A stretch of 64,000 bases of DNA. Origin: an uncultured Oscillospiraceae bacterium (lineage in GTDB: Bacteria > Bacillota > Clostridia > Oscillospirales > Ruminococcaceae). A model generated the notes under the pieces. The model did no database searches. It was not told where the DNA came from and saw only the letters and a program-made list of their open reading frames with translations. Each line of letters opens with the position of its first letter. The stretch's first letter is position 1. The position numbers and the translations under genes are program-made. The stretch spans positions 1 through 64,000 of the forward strand of contig CAKSEC010000008.1 in the NCBI GenBank assembly GCA_934446355.1. The letters run 5' to 3'. Below are positions 1 through 8,100 of the stretch, piece by piece.

Positions 1-483
1 GACAGCCTAGACTGGAAAGACCCCGCCCCCGAAGATATAACCAAAAAAGTCCTTGGCAATGCCACGTCCGGTTCGATAATACTGTTCCACAACGACCTTG
101 CCAACACCACCGAGGCGCTGCCGCAGGTACTCGAACAGCTGAAGCAGAGGGGATTCGAGTTCGTACCGGTCAGCGAACTTATTTATCAGGACGGGTACAA
201 GGTGGACACCAACGGAATGCAGGTTCCTGACGTCCAGAGCAGTATCGACATATCACCTGAAAATATCGACGAAGTAATGACACAGTATTCCGAGCAGCTA
301 AAGGGCGCAGGATTCACAGACGAGCAGCTTGCAATGGCTGCGCAGGCGGTGAAGAACGGCGCAGATATCCCCGACGGAGTATACGAGGCTATCGCAGAGG
401 TGCTTGCCCCCACGACCGCCGGAGAGGATACTGAAGCGCAGCAGAATACCGATCCTATGCCCGCCGCCCTGCCTGAGAAATAA
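1..483 (+). CDS. Polysaccharide deacetylase, C-terminal part (5' end outside window)
   Basis: The open frame runs in from the window edge and stops at 481-483. Visible residues 24-32 (GSIILFHND) match the last conserved motif of NodB-type deacetylases, where the His sits in the active site. The following 'EALPQVLEQLKQRGFEFVPVSEL' -like stretch (residues about 38-60) is the usual final helix and strand of the domain. About 95 further residues form an acidic, low-complexity tail unlike the catalytic fold. Such enzymes remove acetyl groups from peptidoglycan or other cell-surface glycans outside the membrane. The N-terminal signal and metal-binding Asp/His residues lie outside the window, so activity cannot be judged. 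A hairpin terminator follows directly. Confidence 0.8.
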   Translation, partial: DSLDWKDPAPEDITKKVLGNATSGSIILFHNDLANTTEALPQVLEQLKQRGFEFVPVSELIYQDGYKVDTNGMQVPDVQSSIDISPENIDEVMTQYSEQLKGAGFTDEQLAMAAQAVKNGADIPDGVYEAIAEVLAPTTAGEDTEAQQNTDPMPAALPEK

Positions 484-488
484 ACTTA

Positions 489-520
489 CCCCACGCCGGA
501 AGTTCCGACGTGGGGCTGAT
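489..520. terminator. Bidirectional intrinsic terminator
   Basis: A 7-bp stem CCCCACG (489-495) / CGTGGGG (509-515) is followed by ctgatttta. It lies between convergent genes ending at 483 (+) and 522 (-), so it may serve both. Confidence 0.6.
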
Positions 521-521
521 T

Positions 522-1406
522 TTATACCATCTGGGCTTTTTCTGCTCTTACCTTTGCGCTGCTCTTTGCAGAATATTCAGTGACGTTCAGCACTGTTTCG
601 CCGTCTATCTGCAGGGCGCAGGGCTTGTCGAACCTCACCGTTACCTCGTCCGCCCTGACTATATCTATGCACTCGCTGTGCTTGACGTGCTCGCCCTTGA
701 ATATCGACGGGAACACCATGAGAGTTTTCAGCTTGTTTGAGCCATGCCATATGACCACCGAAAACTTACCCTCAGGGTCGTCCCTGCGCTGTGCGGGAGC
801 GGCGTTCATTCCGCCGCCGTAGAATCTGCCGTTCATCGTCGGGGCTATCCACACCTTCTTATAGCGCTTCTCTTTCCCGTCGATTATTACCGTTGCATTC
901 GACGGCTTGAACGCATACAGAAGTCCCTTTATCGCGATCGAAGCGTAATTCACGGGCTTCCCGCCGGGCTTTTTGCGCATTTCGTCGCCTACCTCGCAGC
1001 AATAGCCGTCTATGCCATAGCCTATCGCATTGATGAACAGCGATTCTCTGCCGTTTACCGTAACTGCAGGCAGATCCTTTATGTACTGGTCTATCCTGAA
1101 CGGAGGTTCGCCCTTTTCCTTGCCGAGGTCGTGCAGAAAATCGTTTCCGCTGCCCGCCGCATAATAGAGTATCTCGTTCGTGATATCAATACCCCGCGTG
1201 TCGTTCACGAAGCGGTTCAGCGTACCGTCGCCGCCGCATATGACCACCTTGTCACCAGCGTCCAGCGACGAAAAGAATGCGGCATAGTCAATGCCTGCCA
1301 TACTCTGAAATCTCAGTTCGTCTTTCTTATAAAATTCGGAAAGCTTTCGGGATTGTTCCTCGCAGGTCTTATTTCCTGCAAGCGGGTTGTACAGTGCATA
1401 GATCAT
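522..1406 (-). CDS. Diacylglycerol kinase family lipid kinase
   Basis: The 294-residue product has the DAGK catalytic fold: an N-terminal NPLAG segment (7-11), the nucleotide-binding GGDGT motif (58-62) and GSGNDF (85-90). The length is typical of the DgkB/YegS/BmrU soluble lipid kinases, which phosphorylate diacylglycerol or a related lipid at the membrane surface. It overlaps the upstream acyltransferase by 4 nt (ATGA, 1403-1406), so the two are translationally coupled. The pairing points to phospholipid synthesis or recycling of diacylglycerol to phosphatidic acid. The exact substrate (diacylglycerol, sphingoid base or undecaprenol-type) cannot be told from sequence. Confidence 0.85.
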   Translation of the reverse strand: MIYALYNPLAGNKTCEEQSRKLSEFYKKDELRFQSMAGIDYAAFFSSLDAGDKVVICGGDGTLNRFVNDTRGIDITNEILYYAAGSGNDFLHDLGKEKGEPPFRIDQYIKDLPAVTVNGRESLFINAIGYGIDGYCCEVGDEMRKKPGGKPVNYASIAIKGLLYAFKPSNATVIIDGKEKRYKKVWIAPTMNGRFYGGGMNAAPAQRRDDPEGKFSVVIWHGSNKLKTLMVFPSIFKGEHVKHSECIDIVRADEVTVRFDKPCALQIDGETVLNVTEYSAKSSAKVRAEKAQMV

Positions 1407-2146
1407 GTCTTTTGGTCCTCCAGTTCATTTTTCATGAGCTCGGCGCAGTAGTCGCTGAGCTGTGAAGTCTTGGTATTTCTGACGGTTTCGGCGTCGATGG
1501 TTTCCAGTATTTTTATCGTAACAACGGTCTTTTTGAACCGCTTTATGTTGCGGAATATATTCTCCGTGCCCTCGATGGTGGATACGACTATCGGCTTGCC
1601 GGCTTTCTTCGCCGTTTTGAGCACGCCGCTGTGGAACGGCAGCAGACGGCAGTCCTTGCTGCGCTTTCCCTCTGGGTATACGCCGACTGAATTGCCGGTC
1701 TGCGTGAGCAGCTTTGCGGCACGGTTTACGGTTTCCATCGCCTTGCGGGGATTCTCGCGGTCTATCGGCATGAAGCAGCAGCGGTGTATTATTCTGCCGT
1801 ACATGGGTATCTTGAAATTCTCCTTTTTGGAAATAAAGGATATCCTGAACCGCTTGAATACTGTCCACTGAATTATAGGGTCGTAGTTTGAGCGGTGATT
1901 GCTGATGAACAGAAAATTGCTGTCCGTGGGGAATTTCTCCTCGCCGGTTATTTTATACCTTACGCCCAGACACCACAATATAACAGTGGTCGAGCCGTCC
2001 AGCAGCGCACGATAGAACCTGCTGTCGCTTTCGTATTGCCTGCCAGTATCCACGAACAGCCCGCAGATAAACAGGAACAGAAACGGCAGCAGCAAAAGTC
2101 CTGCCAGACTTAACAGAATGATCACCGGAATCGGCACACAAATCAC
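1403..2146 (-). CDS. plsC: 1-acyl-sn-glycerol-3-phosphate acyltransferase
   Basis: The 247-residue protein shows the PlsC/LPLAT signature: the catalytic HX4D motif (NHRSNYD, His84 to Asp89) and the acceptor-binding PEGKRS motif (158-163). A hydrophobic N-terminal segment (about 6-32) would anchor it in the membrane. The reaction is acyl transfer to lysophosphatidic acid, giving phosphatidic acid. It is the first gene of a two-gene unit with the lipid kinase and has its own promoter at 2179-2207. Assignment to the family is firm; acyl-donor preference is unknown. Confidence 0.88.
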   Translation of the reverse strand: MICVPIPVIILLSLAGLLLLPFLFLFICGLFVDTGRQYESDSRFYRALLDGSTTVILWCLGVRYKITGEEKFPTDSNFLFISNHRSNYDPIIQWTVFKRFRISFISKKENFKIPMYGRIIHRCCFMPIDRENPRKAMETVNRAAKLLTQTGNSVGVYPEGKRSKDCRLLPFHSGVLKTAKKAGKPIVVSTIEGTENIFRNIKRFKKTVVTIKILETIDAETVRNTKTSQLSDYCAELMKNELEDQKT

Positions 2147-2178
2147 TTCCCCCGCTTTTTGTCGAAAAAACTATATTA

Positions 2179-2207
2179 AGTATAACATAAATCAGAGTGA
2201 TTTTCAA
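2179..2207 (-). promoter_or_regulatory. Promoter of plsC-lipid kinase unit
   Basis: Read on the minus strand, TTGAAA (2202-2207) and TATACT (2179-2184) are separated by 17 bp, about 33 nt upstream of the plsC start. Confidence 0.6.
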
Positions 2208-2319
2208 GTATAATTTTCAGGCTGTCGATAAAGGCACATCTGCGTCGTCAGCGCCATTCTCGCCACCCTGAAGATACTTTTTCGACAAACTGTTTTTTGA
2301 GTTTCCTCCGGCAATAATA

Positions 2320-2348
2320 TTGACAAAATACCCCCGAAGTGTTACTAT
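2320..2348 (+). promoter_or_regulatory. Promoter of SDR oxidoreductase gene
   Basis: TTGACA (2320-2325) and TACTAT (2343-2348) are 17 bp apart; a TATAAT overlaps at 2348-2353 with a longer spacer. The gene starts at 2423 with AGGAGG just upstream. Confidence 0.6.
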
Positions 2349-2422
2349 ATAATTAGGGATAACATCAGTCCCTCAGCGTGCAGTATCACGCCGCAAAATA
2401 ATAAAACAGGAGGAGATCCCAT

Positions 2423-3163
2423 ATGCTTAAAGGAAAAACAGCCATTGTGACTGGCGGAACACGAGGAATAGGTTTCGCGATCGTTAAGGTATTTCTGAAA
2501 AACGGAGCAAAAGTGGCTCTTTTCGGAAGCCGTCAGGAAACAGTCGATAAGGCGCTCGCCGAACTTAAAGCAGAAAACCCCGCATGGGAGGTCATTGGAA
2601 TGGCGCCCGACATCACCGATTATTCCGCAATGAAAAGCGCAGTGGACGAGGTAGCTGCGAAATTCGGCAGGCTGGACATTCTAGTCAACAACGCCGGAAT
2701 ATCTGCCCGTGAGCCGCTGGCGCAGTACGACCCCGAAGCATTCAAGAAGATAATGGACCTTAATGTGACCGCAGTATTCAACGGCTGCAAGGCTGCCGCC
2801 GAGCATATGAGAGAGTCCGGCGGAAGCATAATCAACACAAGTTCCATGGTCAGCTTATACGGTCAGCCGAGCGGCGTAGGCTACCCGACCAGCAAATTCG
2901 CAGTAAACGGCATGACCAAGAGCCTTGCACGTGAGCTTGGGCGCAGCGGTATTCGTGTGAATGCGGTCGCTCCGGGCGTGACAAGGACGGATATGGTCGC
3001 CGCCCTGCCCGCTGATATGGTCGAGCGTATTTCTGCGCCTATCCCTCTGGGACGTATCGGCGAACCTGAGGAGGTCGCAAACGTGTTCCTGTTCCTTGCA
3101 AGCGACCTTGCAAGCTATGTCACCGGAACAGTCATTTCAGTTGACGGCGCAGCCCAGACCTGA
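2423..3163 (+). CDS. SDR family NAD(P)-dependent oxidoreductase (FabG-like)
   Basis: The 246-residue protein is a classical short-chain dehydrogenase/reductase. The cofactor motif TGGTRGIG is at 10-17, NNAG at 89-92, and the catalytic Ser141, Tyr154 and Lys158 (YPTSK) are present. The C-terminal VNAVAPG segment and the 'RIGEPEEVANVFLFLAS' type end resemble 3-oxoacyl-ACP reductases and sugar-alcohol dehydrogenases. It stands alone, without other fatty-acid genes, so a FabG role in fatty-acid elongation is not supported by context. AGGAGGAG at about 2408-2415 fixes the ATG start. Cytosolic; substrate unknown. Confidence 0.85.
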   Translation: MLKGKTAIVTGGTRGIGFAIVKVFLKNGAKVALFGSRQETVDKALAELKAENPAWEVIGMAPDITDYSAMKSAVDEVAAKFGRLDILVNNAGISAREPLAQYDPEAFKKIMDLNVTAVFNGCKAAAEHMRESGGSIINTSSMVSLYGQPSGVGYPTSKFAVNGMTKSLARELGRSGIRVNAVAPGVTRTDMVAALPADMVERISAPIPLGRIGEPEEVANVFLFLASDLASYVTGTVISVDGAAQT

Positions 3164-3202
3164 CGAACGCTTATCGGCGCAGTATGTTGAAAAAGTCTAC
3201 GC

Positions 3203-3310
3203 CCAGACTGTCGAGATGCCCTCAGATTCTAGGAACCCGCACTGCGACTAGGCTTTGTGCCTGTCGCAGTGCGGAGTGACGACGAAGATGAGGGTTTATC
3301 GTCAGTCTGG
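3203..3310. repeat. Structured dispersed element, copy 1
   Basis: Arms CCAGACTG (3203-3210) and CAGTCTGG (3303-3310) are perfect inverted repeats. Inside lies a module shared with the copy at 37.6 kb: on the minus strand CGATAAACCCTCATCTTC near the right end, and GTTCCTAGAATCTGAGGG near the left end. The centre holds a 12-bp perfect hairpin (3237-3248 / 3263-3274). No reading frame is conserved, so it appears to be a non-coding, palindromic repeat of about 108 bp. Confidence 0.75.
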
Positions 3311-3340
3311 TGGGGGAAACTGAGGTTTCCCCCACAATTT
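3310..3340. terminator. Strong hairpin adjoining repeat copy 1
   Basis: An 11-bp perfect stem GTGGGGGAAAC (3310-3320) / GTTTCCCCCAC (3325-3335) with a 4-nt loop is followed by aatttt. A closely similar GTGGGGGAAA hairpin adjoins copy 2 at 21206-21229, so it may belong to the composite repeat. It could terminate transcription from the SDR gene. Confidence 0.5.
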
Positions 3341-3357
3341 TGCGCCGATTTTCTATA

Positions 3358-3603
3358 ATGAACTCCGGTGAAGCGTTCGTGAAGGCGCTGTCCGATACGA
3401 TACACAATGATTTCAGCGTGGTAAAGATTTTTTTCGACGTAGGCTGCGTAGTGACGGCGGTCATTCTGTCGCTGCTGTTCTTTGATTTCACGGTCGTCGG
3501 CACACGCGAGGGCACGATAATATCAGCGCTCTGCACGGGATTTGTCGTCAGACTGTTCATAAGACCTCTTGCAAAGCCGCTGAACAAGCTTTTAAGCCGC
3601 TGA
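3358..3603 (+). pseudogene. 3' remnant of a DUF6198/YczE-type membrane protein gene
   Basis: The frame encodes about 80 residues with two hydrophobic segments and the motifs GEAFVKAL near the start and GTREGTIISAL near the end. These are features of the C-terminal half of DUF6198 (YczE/YitT-like) integral membrane proteins, which are normally about 200 residues with five or six membrane segments. The first half is absent. There is no ribosome-binding site before the ATG at 3358, and the break falls at the edge of the structured repeat and its hairpin. I infer a 5'-truncated, non-functional gene. A functional short protein is less likely. The family assignment is from memory of motifs. Confidence 0.6.
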
Positions 3604-3682
3604 AATTCAGCGGGGCGTTGGCTATACCCAAGAATAATAGACCGCCGGCGGAGAAAAATAACATCACACAAGGAGGGCGGCT

Positions 3683-4330
3683 ATGAAAGAAAAAACAGGT
3701 CAGGTATTCAGAATATCGCAGGACAACCAGCCGATAGCGGGCTGTACCGTATCGAGAGCCGCCGTTGACAGCGATAATGCGGTGATATATTTCTCGCTCG
3801 CAAAGAACACGGACATCAGTGCCGAGATATTCCCATATCATAAGCTGATAATAATGTCGGCAGGCACGCTCGAAGTATACGGCGGCAATACGGCAAGGCT
3901 CGGCGAGGGCGAGTGCTGTATCGCTCCGGCGGGAACGGCGGCAGGAATGCGGACAGCCGACGGCGCTGTCTACACGGAAATACAGATAAGGAGAACTGAT
4001 TTTATGAACGATTCTATAAGCGCAGGAAAGGCTTTTTCGCTGGCGGAACTTGTGCCCTATCAGCAGGGCAGGATAGTGAACATGGATATCATGCACAACG
4101 ACAAGATGAAATTCGTCGTCATGGCTTTCGACGAGGGAACAGGTCTTTCCGAGCACGCCGCACCGGGAGAAGCGCTCATCTTTGCGCTTGACGGCGAGGG
4201 CGTGATAACCTACGAGGGCACAGAGCATAAAATAACCGCAGGCGAGAATTTCTGCTTCGCAAAGGGCGGACTTCACAGCGTCAGGGCGGACAAGAAATTC
4301 AAGATGGCTTTGCTGCTGACCCTGGAGTGA
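3683..4330 (+). CDS. Cupin domain-containing protein (two cupin folds)
   Basis: The 215-residue protein has two beta-rich halves. Residues about 40-100 contain HKLIIMSAGTLEV followed by GEGECCIAPAG, and residues about 125-212 contain AAPGEALIFALDGEGVITYEG followed by AGENFCFAKGGLHSV, the usual pair of cupin motifs. The metal-binding His/Glu pattern is incomplete in the first half (one His). Cupins of this size are often small-molecule sensors or isomerases; no specific reaction can be assigned. A strong ribosome site (AAGGAGGG near 3670) precedes the ATG. It is followed after 15 nt by a membrane protein gene, probably in the same transcript. Confidence 0.75.
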   Translation: MKEKTGQVFRISQDNQPIAGCTVSRAAVDSDNAVIYFSLAKNTDISAEIFPYHKLIIMSAGTLEVYGGNTARLGEGECCIAPAGTAAGMRTADGAVYTEIQIRRTDFMNDSISAGKAFSLAELVPYQQGRIVNMDIMHNDKMKFVVMAFDEGTGLSEHAAPGEALIFALDGEGVITYEGTEHKITAGENFCFAKGGLHSVRADKKFKMALLLTLE

Positions 4331-4345
4331 TTTGGAAAGTGAAAA

Positions 4346-4879
4346 ATGAAGAAAATCGACATCAACGGGCAAACGAATAAACAAAAACCGACGAAAAAGG
4401 CAATACTTCTGAATCCCCTGACAATGCTTCTTGCAGGGCTTCTGCTTGGAACGGCGTCAAGGCTGTTTGATATCTACTTCCAGAATCTCGGCGAGATTTT
4501 CTCGCAGATGGCTGTCTGGATACTTCTCGGAACGCTGATAGCGATATACAGTCCGACCAAAAAGGCGGCAATGCTGAATATACTGCCATTTTGCATAGGT
4601 ATGCTGGTCACCTACTATGCGACGGCAATATTAACGGACGGAGTGTACAGCTGGCAGTTTATCATGGGGTGGACTGTATTTGCACTGTTTTCGCCGCTCA
4701 TGGCATATTTTGCATGGCAGACAAAGCAGAAAGGCGTATTCCCGAAGATCATCGGCGCAGGAATAGTGCTGGTTTCGGTGCTGTCAAGCGTTCTTCTGTT
4801 TGAGCGCCTGCGCATTTACGATTTTGTTATCGACGGCTTGCTGATTTTCTTTATTTTCTTTAAGAGGGTCGAGCGATAG
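4346..4879 (+). CDS. Predicted integral membrane protein, function unknown
   Basis: The 177-residue product has a basic N-terminus (lysine-rich 1-20) and about five or six hydrophobic segments (roughly 24-42, 50-70, 75-97, 103-122, 131-150, 156-172), ending in the basic KRVER. I do not recognise a named family with certainty. No catalytic motif is visible. It lies 15 nt after the cupin gene, suggesting co-expression, and is followed by a hairpin terminator. Confidence 0.65.
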   Translation: MKKIDINGQTNKQKPTKKAILLNPLTMLLAGLLLGTASRLFDIYFQNLGEIFSQMAVWILLGTLIAIYSPTKKAAMLNILPFCIGMLVTYYATAILTDGVYSWQFIMGWTVFALFSPLMAYFAWQTKQKGVFPKIIGAGIVLVSVLSSVLLFERLRIYDFVIDGLLIFFIFFKRVER

Positions 4880-4921
4880 CTTTTTATGCTTGACTGCTCT
4901 TTGGCGGGAAGTAATATTTGT

Positions 4922-4950
4922 GGGTGCACAGGTTTGTGCGCCCTTTTCGT
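4922..4950 (+). terminator. Intrinsic terminator after membrane protein gene
   Basis: Stem GGGTGCAC (4922-4929) / GTGCGCCC (4936-4943), with one G-U pair, is followed directly by TTTT. Confidence 0.65.
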
Positions 4951-5014
4951 TTATATTGCTTCCGCGGAGAGTGGGAAATACAGCCAGAAACGTCCGCAGC
5001 GGCGCAAAGATATA

Positions 5015-5043
5015 TTGACAATCATGCCGTAAAATGGTATAAT
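5015..5043 (+). promoter_or_regulatory. Promoter of dockerin protein gene
   Basis: A perfect TTGACA (5015-5020), 17-bp spacer and TATAAT (5038-5043) precede the gene; AAAGGAGGA lies at about 5100-5108, just before the ATG at 5113. Confidence 0.8.
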
Positions 5044-5112
5044 AAAATGCAAAAACATATTCCGAAGAATTTCAGGCAGGTCCATTCGCCTGAGCAATAA
5101 AAGGAGGACATA

Positions 5113-8100
5113 ATGACACATTCCAAACAACTCGGCAGCAAGCTTCTGAGCCTGCTGCTGGCTTTCGCCATGATACTTGCGCTCATGCCCGCAGTATCCC
5201 TGACGGCTTCGGCGGAAGATAAAGCGGTCTATACGCTGAACAAAAACGAGCATAAATTCGGTGACGGCTGGACATGGAACGGACAGACGCTCCATTTCTT
5301 CGGCGCAGGCACGTTCGACGTCGATTCGCTGTACTTCTCGATAGCTTCGACGAACGACGGCGGCGTTGCGGTGATAGACATTGCAGGCCCGCTGACCGTG
5401 AACTTCAAAAGCTCCAGCACGTTCATCGACTCAGCCTGCCCGCTTGATATAATGGGCGCAGGCAAGGTCGCTGCCGAGTTCGCAGGTTCATATTCCTGCA
5501 AGCTGTTCAGCGCCGGCGCTAAACCTATAACCTACGCAGGCGGTGCGATATTCTGCGAGGGTACCAATGTTATGCTGGAGATATTCGAGTGTTCAGACCT
5601 CACCATAACCAAGGGCAGCATTGACGTCGATAACGATTACTCGTTCTTTCAGGCGGACAGCTGCCTGATAAAGGACAGCAGCGTTGTTATCGGCAAGATT
5701 TATGCCAATACGCCGGATAAGCCCATTAACATCGCCCTTGACAAAAGCTATCTCAGCCTTAAGTCGGTCATTGCGGATAAAGGCGGTGTAGAATCGCACT
5801 ACACGCTGAACAAGAGCGTGCTCTACAGCGAAGCGACAAGCGATATGGTCGTATCTTCCGCTTCAAACCGTGCCGCAATATTCGACGAGGTGGAAGCTTC
5901 CGTTATTTACTTCCCCAGACTGACTGATACGGGCACTCTGCTGAATATAAGCGGAAACGATGCGCTTCGGGCTCTGGACCATAACGGGTCGACACCAGTC
6001 GAGATCGGCGGCATTGTGTTCTGCAATGAGGTGATAAATGCAGAAAATAATAGTATAACGGACAACTTAAACGGTGCGTTTATCTCTGCGCCTTACATTA
6101 ATACAGGATATACTCTGGAGAGATGCAGCCTGTCAGGCGGGGTTCTGATAAGCTGTAAGGGTCGGGTTGATACATACAATGTAACCGCAGAAGACGCCAC
6201 GATAGTTATTTTGTCAACCTGCGAAACCAATGATGCAACAAGGGCAGGTTTCGCTGCGCACTACGATAATGACACCTTCAAGTCCTGCACCATAGTAAAC
6301 AGAGGCGGCGTCATACAAAATGCCAACCTCAATTTGGGTGAGTCGAACGTAGAAAACTGCTATGTTTATACAAACACATTCGGCCAATTAACGACTTCTA
6401 AAAATCAGTCGGTGTACGATAAGGCTCAGCCCAACAATTATTACGCTCCGAATGGTACGGTCATGGTGAATAACAACGGCTATACCAGCGGCAGCTTATA
6501 CACAAATATCACTTGTCGGGAAATTATACTCGGCTATACCAAAACTCCATCTCCCATTATGTGCGGTGATGTTTGTGCTGACTTTTATGAAACATACAAC
6601 ATGAAATTTGACGGCTCGGATAAATATGATGTCAGCATAGGCGGTACTGTGATAAAAGGTTCTATGTTCGTCAACAATACCGCTCATGCCTATGAAAAGA
6701 AGAGCGGCGGCACATGGAAGTATTTATCCATACCCGACGAATACGAGATCGTAAATGGCACTTCGCTTTACATCGGCAAGCAGTTCCTCAACAGCCTTAA
6801 AGACCCGACTGTAACATACAGCGACGTGCAGGTCAGCAAGAAGTATCCCGCTTCCATGGATATCGAACTTGCCCTCCCCTATGAGGACCACATAGCAGCC
6901 ACCGAGTTCAAGCTGTTCAAGGACGGCGCAGCGGTCGATCCCGCAGACGCCGGCATTATCCCTGAGGTGACAGGCAGCGGCACAACGCTGACGTTAAAGC
7001 TGTCCGCAGGCGAGAACATCACAGAGGGCAGCTACACGTTCTCTTTCAGCGTGAACGGACAGATGATAAAGGGCAGCAGCGGCACGGATATGATCGGGGT
7101 AAATTTATCGGAATACCCGATGACAAGCATGGAGTTTTCCGACATTGCTAACTGGCTTTACACAGATGATAAGGGAAATATCCAGACATTCAGCGACGTT
7201 ACCGCCACGGTTCACGGGGATAAGTGGACATGGTACGGCACGGCGGGCGACGGATACAATGCGAATACGCTTGTGCTTGAGGACGGATTCAGTTTCACAA
7301 CGGGGAACATCTGCGGCATTAACTTTGACGTAAGCGACCCCACAGTCATTGTCAAGGGCAATGCTTCCATAACCTGCTCTCCTTCTGCTTCTGCAGGAAT
7401 CGGACTTTCGATAAACTCGACAGAATCCCTGACCATCAAATGCAGCACTAAGCAGTCAGCGCTTAACGTGAATGCCGGAATACGGAGCGTCGGCAAGCTC
7501 ACCATAAAAGGGGTGGACGTTAATGCGGCGGCAGATACTGCGATCGGCGAAAACATGAACCTGCTGGACAGCAAGACTATTTTCCTGAACAACACCAAGA
7601 TAACCGCAGGCGACAACTGGAAGGACAAGTGCGTTATCTTCGCACCAAACAAGTTCACAATATCAAGAGGCGTGACGCTTGACCTGCCCGCTTCCAATAT
7701 AAGCGCAGGCAGCACTTATATTGCCCATCTTGACAGCGTTGATAACATCAAGGCAGGCGATACCATACTGGACGCCGCAGGTTCTCCTTACGGAAGCGAC
7801 AGAAGGTTTGGTTCGCTGAACCCCGTGGACAGCTCAAAGGGAATGAAGCTTGCCACAAAGGCGTTCAGGCTCACAGACGATATTTCTGATTTAGTTATCG
7901 AGGATACGGCGGTATTCGGCGAGGGTTCGGAAAAGCTGCTCGGCGGTCAGGAATATAAGTTTGATATTTCCGGCTATATCGGCATAAACGACTTTAATGT
8001 CACAGCCGTGGATAATCAGAACATCGAGTTCTCTGTCAAACTTGACGTGAACGGCGTTCCTTATCTTGTTGCAGATGTTCCCAACACTGCGACAAGTTCC

